Assembly (NCBI GenBank): GCA_000320545.1
Contig: ADNK01003259.1
Location: forward strand, 10,001 to 57,483
Direction: 5' to 3'
DNA from: Bigelowiella natans CCMP2755
Lineage: Eukaryota; Cercozoa; Chlorarachniophyceae
Length of the DNA: 47,483 nt
Shown: one piece after another, positions 1 to 10,788 of the stretch
Layout: every line of letters starts with the position of its first letter
Position numbering within the stretch: position 1 is the stretch's first letter
Notes under the pieces: model-generated
Databases searched by the model: none
Told to the model about the DNA's origin: nothing
Seen by the model: the letters and a program-made list of their open reading frames with translations, nothing else
Translations under genes and position numbers: made by a program

Positions 1-184
1 GCCAACGGAACAAAACACGTGCAGAAACATCGTGTTGCACAAACTTGGACATGCGACCCAAAGTGATGACGGTGTCAATGATTGGTGTCTGTCTCAGAAG
101 TGAACTGATTTTGCACCAGACGCCTGAGTCACTGCTGAACACCTCGTTCGGGAGAAGGAACCTTGTGACAACAAGGGCACAGTG

Positions 185-223
<39 letters not shown>

Positions 224-1782
224 CAAACGACAAAGCAGCACTGAAGTGTGTGTTGTTGGTTTCTGCCAGAGAGGGCACACTCAGAACGACGTCCAGGAGC
301 ACGGCCCATGAAGTGGCACGAGCAGCATTGTCCACGCACGTCGTGCAGTGAGCACATGGCAACAACAAAGTCGGACCTGCATCAGGCTCAGAGAAGTGAC
401 CAGCGGTGAGGCAGGCGACTCCAAGTCACCCCCACGCCAGCACGTGGGGTTGAAGGCCTTGCGGGTTTCACTTCAGGCGAGCCCCCTTGTGGACGAGCCA
501 CGAGATGCGCATCACTCCGGCAGTTCTGGCAGTTGTCAGCCTTGACATCGGTCAGACCGGACACTGAGCACCCTTTCTTCTCGTCACCCTCCTTCACAAG
601 AGCTCCCTGCTGTTGGACTCCACCGAGGTGCAGCCCCAAAGGGCACACATCGTGGGACAACTCTCGCGCAGGCCTGACACTTGGCCTCGAACTCTGCTTT
701 CCTTGCTTGTCACTCTTGTCTTTTCCCAGCCCTGCCAGCCTGGTGCAGCCTTTGCACCCTTGTCCGAATCAACACAGGCGTCGCCGGAGTTGACACCAGT
801 TGTCGCGCTCACTTTGGAGTGCACGTCGCCCTCGCCAGCTCGCCAGCGGCGTGTGCCAATGGGGACGTGCCGAGCACGCACTTGCTCTCAGCTGACGAGT
901 TGGGAGACGTGGCCCTGCCGACAGGAGGTTCCCGTGCTTGCTTTGCCTTTGCACCGGGCCTGTCGAGACAGCGATCCACGATTTTGTCGTCCTGCGCCAA
1001 GTCGGGCATTGGGGTGCACGCATGCACTTGCTGCGTCAACAAGAGGCGATTGAACGTGGTTCGTGAAAGCGTTGATGAAACTTGAACTGTTGTTTGCAGT
1101 TGTGGTGTTTGAGTTGTGTTGTCTTTTGAGTTGTGTTTGCACGTGAGCAGGCTCAAGTTGCGCGTGCGGCTCCGAGAAAGCTTTCACTTGCAATGCAATG
1201 GTGCGTTGTTTTCACTGTGCATCGTTCCGACGCCTTTGTCGTGCTGCACGAACGCTGTGACGTGAAGAACGTTCCTGGACTTGTCCAAGAACGCGACCGG
1301 TCCAAGGAAGAACAAAAGAACTTTCCCAGAACACAAGAGCTCTCGCTGCGCGTTCTCAGACTTGCACCACGTGCGACGCAGCGCGTCGCCATGGGACGAC
1401 TCAGGACGTTGCGTGTCGCGAGTCGCACACAAGGTGGGACGCTGTGGCGTGCAGAGTGAGCGCCACACCAGTCGCGCGCTTGCGCGCTTGCGTGCTCACG
1501 AAAGCACGAACGAAGCAGAGCTGTTTCGCTGCAAGCTGAGAGGATCACTGGTTTGCTTGCCCACCCGCTTCCTCCTCAATTGACAACAGAAGAAGAAGAA
1601 GAAGGAGAAGAAGAAAAAAAGAGAAGGTGACGCAGAAGGATGGAAACGTGCAAGGTTGAACAGAACCTGCATCACGAGCCAATCCAGCAATTGCCGCACT
1701 CTCAACAGTGAGACAGTGAGCACTTGAACAATGAACAACGACAAAGAACCACACTTCCAAAGTGTGACAAGACACTTGCAGT
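1..1782. other. Left flank, no recognised gene
   Basis: This stretch is richer in G and C than most of the other non-coding parts of the window and has no GCTAGC runs. Short open frames occur on both strands. None is long, none shows a known domain, and the best are broken by stops every 80-130 codons. The minus strand between about 100 and 1050 encodes scattered Cys-x2-Cys pairs in shifting frames, which could be the remains of a cysteine-rich coding sequence, but I cannot assign a family. A short GAA-rich run lies near 1590-1615. It may hold non-coding RNA, a decayed element or the far part of a gene that starts outside the window. Confidence 0.35.
186..221. repeat. (CA)n microsatellite
   Basis: About 17 uninterrupted CA dinucleotides. 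It lies in the left flank with no gene around it. Confidence 0.95.
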
Positions 1783-2047
1783 GTGCGAAACGCAGTGCCT
1801 CGAACTGACTTCAGTGAGGACCATCTGGTGAAACCAAAAGGAATCAAGAATGGCATTGTGGCCACTCCTCCGTTCCTAGTTTCATTGTTTTCAGTGCCTG
1901 ACACTTGCCAACTGCAGGATCACGCATCCCTGAATCCTGTCGTGATGGTTTGCTCATGCTTGGAGATCACCAAGCAAGAACACCACACCTGCGACCCCCA
2001 AGAGCACAATCCCATGGACCACACCTTCATGGTCCACTTCACACCTG

Positions 2048-2262
2048 CCACAACATCCCCGGCTTTTGCGGAGACATTGCCCTCACTGGAAGGCATGAAG
2101 ATGGAGGAGATGCATTCTTCGTTCCTGGTCCATTTGGACAGCGAGCTTCGCAATGACCACAGCATCCCCGGCTTTTGCGGAGACAAAGCCCCCATCATTG
2201 CAATTGGAAGCACCAACTTCACGCCAACCACAACATCCCCGGCCCAATGGAGACATTGCCTG
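2048..2262 (+). repeat. Imperfect direct repeats, possible degenerate coding sequence
   Basis: The phrase CATCCCCGGCTTTTGCGGAG occurs near 2053 and again near 2163, and a diverged version (CATCCCCGGCCCAATGGAGA) follows near 2232. The first and third are about 180 bp apart and each is followed by a related GGAAGGCATGAAG / GGAGGGCACAAAG segment. The same stretch is open on the plus strand from 1945 (first ATG) to 2634, but the three copies are read in different frames, so one functional protein is doubtful. It looks like a small tandem duplication that has decayed. Confidence 0.5.
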
Positions 2263-2783
2263 GAGGGCACAAAGTTTGAGGAGGACACCTTCATCCTGAT
2301 GGGATTCATCCAGGGTGAATCTTGGATGCAGATCCGAAAAGGCTTCATTTGGCATCCAATTCTCCGGTGGCCTGCCCCACCGGTGAACAGGAATGTGGCA
2401 CAGGGAGGGGAATGGCCACCCTCGTGCTTCAATTTCTTTTTCTTTTCCCTTTTTTCTTTCTCCCTTTTGGGACAAATGATCACACTGGCAACAACCAAAA
2501 CAAATTGTGTCATTTTTCGCATCATCGTTGTTTGTTCGTCGCACCAGTCTTTTCTTTGGTGCAGATCTTTTGACAAAGAAAGCTTGCACGTGGTTGAGAG
2601 AAAGCATCTCTCAATTCAGATGTCTCCCGGTTGATTTTTGCCCTGATTAACAATGCCAAGAAGAAGAAGGAATCAAGGCCATTTCCACTCCTGCGTCAAC
2701 GATGTTTTGTTGATCTCGTTCGGCACGAATCTCTGCCAGAAAGCTACGGGACGAGAAAGGGTGCTGTGAACTGCTCTACCGGT

Positions 2784-2800
2784 GGGGGGGGGGGGGGGGG
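2784..2800. repeat. Poly-G run (17 G)
   Basis: A homopolymer about 90 bp upstream of the p62 start codon, in the probable 5' UTR or promoter. Runs of 10-18 G or C recur through the whole window. Confidence 0.9.
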
Positions 2801-2890
2801 AAGGACAGACAGGGACATTTTTCTTTGTCCCCCTTTGCCCTTGATTGGGACGATAACTACCTGTACCGGGGTGGGTGGGAAATTGCACAG

Positions 2891-5155
2891 ATGATTCTCT
2901 CGCACCCCGCCAAGCGCAAGAGGAAGGTCGGGAGGCTTGAGCTGACCCAAACCGAGCTGCGGCTTCGGGTTAATCCAGCCTCTGGACAGACCGATGATGT
3001 GTGTCCCCTCAGTATGATTTCCAAGTACAAATCCAGGCCGAGTCCTCCCTGTCTCGCAGTCGAAGTGGAGTTTGTGGTGGCGGGGGGGCGCAAGAAGACG
3101 AAGACCCTGGTGTTTGAGCTAACTACGACAACAGCTGCTGCCGCCGCGTCTGTCCGGACGGAACTGGAGCGTTGGAAGGCGGAGCTTTCGAAAGTAGTGA
3201 CTATGAATATCTACGGCAGCAAGGAGAGAGGAGAGCACTCGTCCTCGAACGCAGTTCCGACTAAGGCGACGGGAATAGAGAGGCGGGGGGGGGGCTTCAC
3301 TTCCACTGCCGCTACTGGTGGCAATACCAGCCGTGTTGAGCCAAAACCCACACGCGAAGTAGAGGTCTTGGATAAAGCGACCTATCGAAGAAAGCTATTG
3401 ACCCACGATGACCATCTCAGGAGCCAGTACCAGGAGCTCGTGGAAACTAACTTTATTACTGCGGAGGAATTCTGGGACTCGCGCGAGCGCATGCTGAAGA
3501 ACGAGAGAACAGCAGCAGCAGCAGCAGCAGCAGCCGCATCGTCGTCATCGTCGTCGTCATTATCAGCAGCGGGGGTACCCGTAGGTGACGCGAAGGCAGG
3601 GACGATGGCCAGGAAGGCGATGGAGAGTAAAGACAGCGCCGTGATCCGAAAGACAGTGACCCCGGACGAGATGATTCGGATATTTCTCAAGTATCCGCAT
3701 GTGCAGAGGGCCTACGAGGAGAACGTGCCCATCCCAATCACCGAAGAGGAGTTCTGGACCAAGTACTTCCGCGCGGTGCATTTTTACGAGCACGCCGGGC
3801 AGTCGTCGTCGTCGTCGTCATCAGCGCCGCCGCCATCGGCGTCGTCGTTCTTCCACTCGTACCAGCTTGCCGAAGAAGCGGAAGCCAGCGCACAGCAAGG
3901 AATGGACGCGCGGAAAAGGGCGCATCCCCTCGATAGAAGAGTTGACCTGCGTCTGAGCGAGGGGTACGAGCGATACGCGGAGGAAGAGCTCCAGCCGCTG
4001 CTTCGACGGGAACAGCAGCCGCAGCAGCAGGAGGAGGAGGAGGAAGAGGCACGGCGGCAGCCACCGGTGGCAACGCGCATCAACGCCCTCGAGTCGAAAT
4101 TGCGTAGGGAAGAGCAGAAGAAGAATTTCTCAAAGTATAATCGCTTGGGCAGGCTCCTGCTCTCTTCATCGGAAGGATCACTCCAAAAAAGGCTGAAGCC
4201 GGAGCGAAGGGACGAGGACACACCATCATCATCCTCCTCCTCCTTACCTGCCGCACCCGCCCCAGATCAACGAGGGAAGGCGACGAGCAGAGATCCAACA
4301 GCGAAGGCCGCCGAGACAGCGGCAGCAGCGTCTCACCGCCACCTGCAGATGCAAAAGTCAACGATGGAGGAGCTCAGGAAGGACTTGGAGCTCAGGGATC
4401 TCGAACACGAACGAAAGAAGAGCTACAAAAACATACTACGGAGGCCAGCGACGGTGGCTTCTTCCTCGCCGTCGCCGTCGCCGTCGCCGTCGTCATTGCC
4501 ACGCAGGTCGGACCCCGCACTGATGGATGTGCGGAGGGCTTACGACAGGTATCAGCACAGCGTGTCCGAGTCCGCACGCATGATGAGGAAGCGCGGCATC
4601 AGCTGCGATGAGCCGTGGATGTCGATCGGCCCCGTCAATCGCAACATGCTGCTCACCCTGACTTCCAACGCTCGCGGCCAAGCTTTGGCCGAGGGGGCCT
4701 GGCAGAACAAGGCGAGGTTCGAGATGAAGAGAGCCGGTGACAGCAGGGCCAACGACGAGAGAGAACGCGGCCCCAGGAACGCCGAGCGCAGCCGCGGAGC
4801 CCTGAAGGTCTTCAGCAGCGGAGCCTTCCGCAAGGACGTTCGTGTGCCTGAGGACTCCGTGGAGCAGATCAAGAAATTCACGAAGAGAGCCAACGGGTAC
4901 TTGAGGTTTTACTGGTCGCTGTTCCCCCCCAAAAACAAGAGAGAGTTTGAGAAGATGAAGGCGATCTCGGACAAGCTGTCGCTGCTCAGCGACAAGCTGC
5001 AGACGTATCGGAAATCGCTGCTCCAAGGAGATCGGGCGGCGCTCAAGGATATTGTGCTTCCTTTGATTGAGTCGTTGGAAGTGGTGCAAAACACCCAAGC
5101 GCAGGTTGCGAAGAGAGTGCATGAGAGGGGGAAAAAGAGGCCGCGTCGGGGCTAA
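2891..5155 (+). CDS. GTF2H1: TFIIH core subunit p62 (GTF2H1/Tfb1 family)
   Basis: 754-residue subunit of the general transcription and repair factor TFIIH, which acts in RNA polymerase II promoter opening and nucleotide excision repair in the nucleus. The start is the first ATG in the frame; the frame is open further upstream but only with non-ATG codons. The N-terminal ~100 residues fit the PH-like domain. Two BSD domains follow, near residues 165-210 (YQELV then TAEEFWDSRE) and 255-305 (FLKYPHVQRAY then ITEEEFWTKYF). The C-terminal helical region (about 670-740, FYWSLFPPKNK onward) matches the conserved p62 tail. Human p62 is about 550 residues; the excess is low-complexity Ser, Ala, Gln and Glu tracts between domains, encoded by AGC/TCG repeats. 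No intron is visible, unlike most genes here. Its 3' end faces AP-3 delta. Confidence 0.93.
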   Translation: MILSHPAKRKRKVGRLELTQTELRLRVNPASGQTDDVCPLSMISKYKSRPSPPCLAVEVEFVVAGGRKKTKTLVFELTTTTAAAAASVRTELERWKAELSKVVTMNIYGSKERGEHSSSNAVPTKATGIERRGGGFTSTAATGGNTSRVEPKPTREVEVLDKATYRRKLLTHDDHLRSQYQELVETNFITAEEFWDSRERMLKNERTAAAAAAAAASSSSSSSLSAAGVPVGDAKAGTMARKAMESKDSAVIRKTVTPDEMIRIFLKYPHVQRAYEENVPIPITEEEFWTKYFRAVHFYEHAGQSSSSSSSAPPPSASSFFHSYQLAEEAEASAQQGMDARKRAHPLDRRVDLRLSEGYERYAEEELQPLLRREQQPQQQEEEEEEARRQPPVATRINALESKLRREEQKKNFSKYNRLGRLLLSSSEGSLQKRLKPERRDEDTPSSSSSSLPAAPAPDQRGKATSRDPTAKAAETAAAASHRHLQMQKSTMEELRKDLELRDLEHERKKSYKNILRRPATVASSSPSPSPSPSSLPRRSDPALMDVRRAYDRYQHSVSESARMMRKRGISCDEPWMSIGPVNRNMLLTLTSNARGQALAEGAWQNKARFEMKRAGDSRANDERERGPRNAERSRGALKVFSSGAFRKDVRVPEDSVEQIKKFTKRANGYLRFYWSLFPPKNKREFEKMKAISDKLSLLSDKLQTYRKSLLQGDRAALKDIVLPLIESLEVVQNTQAQVAKRVHERGKKRPRRG

Positions 5156-5270
5156 AACGAGACCTACCGTGTAGGAGCGGACACTCATTCTATTACTTGC
5201 GTATGCAACCTCCTACAGTCATCTGCACGTAATTTACAAGAAATAGTCAAGATTCCAAGACACGACATGT

Positions 5271-5305
5271 GAGACGGATGTAAAGAAATTGAATTACATT
5301 CTCTC
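5271..5305 (+). repeat. GAGACGGATGTAA element, copy 1 (short)
   Basis: Starts GAGACGGATGTAA and contains an inverted repeat, GATGTAA ... TTACATTC. Only the left part of the element is present. Confidence 0.6.
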
Positions 5306-5380
5306 AGTTATTGTTGGCGCGATTCTGAAGTGGCTATGTGTTGATGCAGCGATGCAACATACATACAACTGTATTCTATG

Positions 5381-5434
5381 TGAGACGGATGTAATGAAAA
5401 AATTACATTTTTTCAATAGTGCTCCTAATGTAGT
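5381..5434 (+). repeat. GAGACGGATGTAAT element, copy 2
   Basis: TGAGACGGATGTAATGAAAA is followed by an inverted match (ATTACATT) and then TTCAATAGTGCTCCTAATGT, which aligns with the middle of the fuller copy at 5901. Confidence 0.65.
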
Positions 5435-5737
5435 CGTTAAGTATAAGTCCGTCTGCAGTGAGTACGGCTTAAGCTATCTGCCTAGTCTAGTAGTCAACAA
5501 GGCAAGTCCAGGGTCAATGTCTAGATGTCATGTACAAGCAGCAACGACAAAGCAAGCTAGCAAGTCTAGAAGTCATGCTAGAACAGTCAGCGACGACTAG
5601 GCGAGCGAAGCGACGCTGGTGCATACAGCCCTTGACAATCTTAGCGCTGTAGTCGCCGCATTGCACAGCAGCGTTGCTAGCACCTCTGCTACGCTAGACC
5701 TGCAGCTACGCTAGCTAGCTAGCTAGCTAAAAGGAAA

Positions 5738-5773
5738 AAGATTCAATCACTTCAGCATTACATTCGTCTCGCA
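5738..5773 (-). repeat. GAGACGGATGTAAT element, copy 3 (inverted, diverged)
   Basis: Read on the minus strand it gives GCGAGACGAATGTAATGCTG. The flanking AAAAAGATTCAATCACTTCA resembles the sequence at 44248 in another spacer. Confidence 0.5.
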
Positions 5774-5900
5774 TAATAAACTAGCAGCATGTCTTATATC
5801 TAGATATGTGCTAGTATGTCTAGATGCATGCATGTGTGTGTACGTGTCACAGCATATAAGCAAAGCGCACGCAGGCCTACTTGGCTAGCTTGTCATATAT

Positions 5901-5990
5901 GAGACGGATGTAATGAAATATTTAAATTTTTTCAATGGTCATCCTAATGTAGCTGTGCAATGCAGCGGCTACAGCGCTTATGTTGCATCT
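5901..5990 (+). repeat. GAGACGGATGTAAT element, copy 4 (fullest)
   Basis: Runs from GAGACGGATGTAATGAAA through TTCAATGGTCATCCTAATGT and AGCTGTGCAATGCAGCGGCT to ACAGCGCTTATGTTGC. The same order, about 90 bp long, recurs at 18554 (+) and in part at 12531 (-). It has no coding capacity, so it is most likely a small non-autonomous mobile element or a conserved 3' spacer signal. Confidence 0.7.
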
Positions 5991-6423
5991 GTTTGTTTCC
6001 TTGGTCACGTGTTGCATGCATGAAAATGCATCAAGATTCATATATAGATATACTAGATATATCTAGATGTGGTCTGGTGGTGCTGTGCGAGGTTTCACAT
6101 CACATGCATCGGCATATCTAGATGTGCTAGTATGCTAGCATGCAGGAGCAAGTGCGCACATTTTGTATGTAAGCAAGCTAAATAGCTAAGCGCGACAATA
6201 GCATAGATGCATAGTAGCCAATGTATTGCAACATGCATGCCTCAGTGCTGCACGAAGGCTAGAAGGGTTGCACAAACTATGCTGTCGCTGCTGCTACTAA
6301 ATAACACTTGCCACATGGAACTCTTTTCGGCTTACAAATTCTACCACAAGGGCCCAGCGTCGGTCACGACGTTTGCTTGTCATTTACTACGAGAGACTGC
6401 GGGCGGTCTCGGCTTCTCTATAG

Positions 6424-6440
6424 CCCCCCCCCCCCCCCCC
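6424..6440. repeat. Poly-C run (17 C)
   Basis: A homopolymer about 15 bp beyond the AP-3 delta stop codon on the minus strand, so poly-G in its 3' UTR. Confidence 0.9.
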
Positions 6441-6454
6441 TCGCCCCCATACAT

Positions 6455-7246
6455 CTACTCTGGCAGCGTCGGAAGGTCGGCCATGGCCTTAACTACCTGG
6501 GCGCACATAGCCTCAGGCAGGAACTCGTGGCTAGCCTTGATGTCGACTGTGAGCTTCTTCTTGCTATCCTTCTTGGCCTTGACGTACACGGTGACGTGGT
6601 GCGCGGGGCTTCGCACCGAGCGGCCGTAGTACGTCGCCGCGCCGGCCACCGCCTTCACCAGCTGGACGTTCAGGATGTAGCCTACCGCCCGGAGAGCGTC
6701 CTGCATCGACAAGCCCCGCAGCGTGAGCTTAGTGCTGGCGCTATGTTTGAATACCTTCGTATTCCCCGCCGGGCCGCCGGTAATCATGCCCGCAAGGTCG
6801 CCCATGCTGACCTTCATCGGTCGGAAGAAGGCCGAGCAGCCTAGCTGCATTGTGCAGGCCTGCACAACCGTCTTTGTGCCCGGGATTTGGTAGGTCACGG
6901 TGGCGGGTATAACGCGGGGGCCGTCGAAGGTCTTCCATTCGAGGCTCATGCTGGCCGTCTTGGGCTTCTTGCTCTTGAGGCTATTGACGTTGAAGATCGG
7001 CATCGTGGGGTTGGGGGCCTCGCTAGAGCCCTCGTACCTGTTCTCTAGCTCTAGCCGCGCAACATCCAGCTTCTTCTGCAGGCTGACGAGGTAGACGTCG
7101 ACGAAGAGCGTGAAGGGTTGGTTCTTCTCGGCCCGCGCCGTGAAGTACACGCAGATTGCGTTGTCGCGGTAGAGCAGCTGCCTGCTGAACCCCGGCGTGG
7201 ACGATGTGAATAGGGACTGGGGGACGGAGCTGATCTTCTTCTTGTC

Positions 7247-7278
<32 letters not shown>

Positions 7279-10200
7279 CTTTTTTTGGGGGGGGGGTGGA
7301 GCTGCTTGTGTCATCCAAAAGGTTCAATAGCATTGGACCCGACGATGCTGCGGAGGGGGCGACTGCGGCGTCATCGCCCTTATTCTTCTTCTTCTTATCC
7401 TTTTTCTTCTTCTTGTCTTTCTTCTGCTTCTTGGACTTCTTGCCTGATGATGACGATGCTGCTACGCCCTCGGGGAGAGGAGCGTCATGCATCTCGAGCT
7501 CGTACTCGTCATCACCGCCTCCCGCCCTGGGAGCAGCGGAGACCTTGTGCTCAACGGAGGGCTTCTTCTTCGCCTTCTTCGGTTTTATCGCCGGCGAGCT
7601 GCCGCCCATGTCGAGAATGTTGGCCGTGGACTGCGAGCTCGTGCCGCCAGCGGCAGCAGCAGCAGAATCGCCCCCAGACCTATTCTTGTCCTTCTTCTTC
7701 TTCTTGTCCTTCTTCTTCTTCTTGTCCTTCTTCTTCTTCTTCCCGCCCGACGCCGCCGCCCCGATGGCTGGCAGCCTCGAGGACGGCCGCAGATTCGGAT
7801 CGCCATAGGCGCCAACCTCCGGAATGACCTCATCCTCCTGGAGCGGCGTCGTGATGTCGATGTCGAGGACAGGGCTTCCGTCGCCCTTCTCGTCGTCCGT
7901 GTCGTCGCCGTCGAGTGTGGGCCCCGCTGCGACCTCGTACGTCTTCGGGAGATCCTCCTCGTCGCGCCTGTGGCGGCGCTTCTTCTTCTTGCTCTTCTTG
8001 CCCTTCTTGCCGAGCCCGATGTCGAACTCGTCGCCAAGGTCCTTGAGCGGTATATCGCTCACATTCACGCGCTTGCCGTCGCCGTCGGAGTCGTCGGAGT
8101 CGCCGCCGCTCTTGAGGTAGAAGGGGTCCTTCTCCCTCCTGGCCTTCATCGCCTTGAGGTGCTCGTCCCTCTCCTCGTCCCGCCTGGAAGAGGCCTTGGA
8201 GCCCTTCTTGCCCTTCTTCCTCTTCTTCTTGGAGGACGTGTCCAGGAAGTCCTCCAGGTCATCCCACGTCTGGTTCGAGTAGTCGGTCTTCTCGTCGAAG
8301 AGGTCGTCGTCGTCGCTGTCGGAGTCCTGCTCGTTGATCCACTTGTTCAGGTCCAGGCCTGCGGGGACCTTCACCCGCTTCTGCGCCTTTGGGTGGACAA
8401 GGCCTAGCTTCTCCGTGTCCGTACCGCCGAAGAAGTCGATGAACTGCTGAATCACCGCCATTGCACCGCTCTTGCGCAGGGCGAGCAGGTTCAGTTGCTC
8501 CGGCTCCTCAGGCGCCTGCTTGTTTTCCGCAGGCTGCTGCTGCTTCTCCGCGGGGGAAAGCAAGGCGTTGATGAATCGGTGGTAGCACACTGCGCGCTCC
8601 TGCACCTCGACGTCGTTGGACCTGGTGAAGTTGCCAAGCTTCGACGTGAGTACGTCCATGATCTCCCTAGCCACCGACCTCCAGGTGTCGTCCTCCTCCA
8701 TCACCTTGGCGCGAGGCGAGGTCTTACTATCGAGGTCCTTCGTCTTCATCTCAACGTTAATCACGTCGTCGTTGTCGTCGTCGTCGCCGCCGCCATTTCC
8801 ATCGTCACCATTGTCTTCTTTGCCCTCGGTCGGACTCGTGTCCTCGATGAGACCCATCACGTCCACGATACTGCTAGCTGCCTTGCCTCCCTTTCCTGAG
8901 GGAGTCAATGGCGCAGAACCACCACCAGCAGCAGCAGCCGACGCTGCCTGGGGAGGAACGTAGTCCATCGGCTCGTCACTCTCCTCTATCAACCGCCCAA
9001 GGACGTACGCGCAGATTTTGATGGCGGCGTGCAAGTAGACGATTTGGGTGTTGGAGTTCAGGCGCGAGATGGAAGGGTCGAGGATCGTCTTGAGCAGGTC
9101 CACGGGCTCCTTCACGAGGTCTGGATATTCTCCCACCGCCCAAGCTGCAGCGAACAAAACTTCCGACAGTGCCGTGTTGACCAGGGCGCCTGAGTTGGCA
9201 GCTTCCTTGTCCCGCAGCAGCGCGGACAGGTGCTTCACCGCGAATTTCCTCACCCCGCGTACACGGACTAGAACATCTATGAACTGTCCTTTCAGCGCCA
9301 CCGCGTTCTCATGGTTGGTTCCTACCATAACCGTCAACTGCAGCAATGTTTCGATGTACCATGCGAAGTCTGAGATGAAGGCAAAACTCTCCTGGCTGCA
9401 GATCTGAATAATGCGCCCCATCACATAGTTCCTGTAGTCCCCTTCGGCGCCCTTCAGGTGCTGCAGCAACCGCCGCACGATGCCACTCATGTTTTTTCTG
9501 GAAACCATCCGCGTGATGATGTCGATGGCTCTTCTCCTGATGGTAGAGTCCTCGTCCTCCAGACAATCGAGGACGACATCCTTGTGCTCCGCGACGACGC
9601 GAAGGTGCTGCTTCATCAATTTATGGAGCCCTAAGAGGCCGAGGTATTTGAGATTTTGGTCCGGGTCCTCGATGAACGTCCGTAGCTTCTCCATGCACAG
9701 AGATATGACGGACTTCGACGTTAGCTTGCCGCTGATGAGGGTGTTAATGCACTCGTATAACAAGCTCTTTGCGGGCGTGGTCGTGATAATGTCATACAGG
9801 GGGTCTCGCAACTTTTTCGCCAATCTCGGCTCCAACGGTACGAGGGACCCCAGCAACTTAACAATCTTGATGAGGATCCAGTTGTTGCTCGAGCTCGTAA
9901 GTATCTTGAAGAACTCTGGCGCTAGGGAAAGGTAGTTTTTCGGGTTGTTGCGAGCAAGCTCGCACACGACGTAGACCGCCGCAGACCTAACACTCGGATC
10001 TTTGTCCTGTAGCTTTTCTCTCAACCGGGGAAATGAAAGGCGCAGGGCTTTTGGCCAAGCCTGGAACAACTTATATAGCACAAGAACCGCCTTTTTCCGC
10101 GTGTAAGGGCGGGAAGAGTTGAGCATTCCATACACATCCTTGAGAAGCGCCATCGAAAGGTCTTTATTAGCAATATTTGCCAAACAACTAATTGCAGCCC

Positions 10201-10788
10201 CTGTCTCATACATTACATGTGGGTCGCTTGAGCTGGGAGAAAACGCCTTGCGAAACAGATGCGTCGTCAGCAATATGACGTCTGTCTCCTTTGTGAATGA
10301 CTGTGACGCCGCAAGGTATCCTACATGGCGATGCCCGAACCACGGCATACTCATGCACTCGACGATGTTGAAGTTGGCCCATGACATCTCATATCCTTCC
10401 AGCTGCAAGTAAGTTAATTTCTCGATGGCGCATGCTGGATATCAGAGAGAACACATTATCAGTGAGAATTTTCCCGACATCATCTGCAAGAGCACTTCAC
10501 ATTTTCATAGGCATAGTTCTTATACAGTGGTATTGACTCTCGAAATACATATTGATTGTATCTAAATCAATTATACACATCGATCGCTGTCATTCGCGTT
10601 CGGATCTTCAAGTACATTCAGTGCAATTGTGCTTCTTTTGTGGTGTTGTCAGTTATACATTTTATGTCGTCATCACTCCCAGCAAGCTCATTTTTAATCT
10701 CCGAAATGACCCCACTAATATAGGGCGCTAGATTGTGCTTGTGCGCTCGAATCCCTTTGACGACGTCTTGAAGGGACTTGGAAAACAT
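6455..10788 (-). CDS. AP3D1: AP-3 complex subunit delta
   Basis: Large subunit of the AP-3 adaptor, which sorts cargo from the trans-Golgi network and endosomes to lysosome- or vacuole-related organelles. Exons on the minus strand are 10788-10659 and 10434-6455; total 4110 nt, 1369 residues. Exon 1 opens with MFSKSLQDVVKGIRAHK, matching the family N-terminus, and the splice (phase 1) restores SCAIEKLTYLQLEGYEMSW. The trunk (to about residue 600) is HEAT-type adaptin with conserved blocks such as GYLAASQSF and NPKNYLSLAPEFFK. A charged hinge follows with DPFYLKSG (the BLVR-type region of AP-3 delta) and several lysine-rich blocks encoded by TTC repeats. A divergent appendage domain forms the last ~230 residues. 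The ATG at 10788 replaces a later TTG suggested by the open frame alone. It shares a 0.57 kb upstream gap with the next gene. Confidence 0.95.

Larger units (their letters stand above)
5156..6454. other. Convergent 3' spacer, GCTAGC-rich
   Basis: Lies between the 3' ends of p62 (+) and AP-3 delta (-). It holds four copies of the GAGACGGATGTAAT element, a (GCTA)n run near 5710-5730, many isolated CTAG sites, and a 17-nt C run at 6424-6440 just past the AP-3 delta stop. The small open frames have no homology I recognise. The region probably contains both 3' UTRs. Confidence 0.7.

Noticed and set aside
1-1100. Cysteine-rich protein gene on the minus strand (for example an EsV-1-7-type repeat)
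   Set aside because: C-x2-C pairs occur in different frames broken by stops, and the His and spacing pattern of known repeats is absent.
2825-2890. Upstream extension of p62 to a TTG codon
   Set aside because: No ATG in this part, it follows a poly-G run, and the conserved PH-like domain fits a start at 2891.
7051-7827. Plus-strand open frames across the AP-3 delta hinge
   Set aside because: They are antisense shadows of lysine- and aspartate-rich codons (TTC and GAT repeats) and show no independent homology.
6455-10408. AP-3 delta as a single-exon gene starting at 10408
   Set aside because: The codon there is TTG, and a spliced first exon at 10788-10659 restores the conserved N-terminus in phase.
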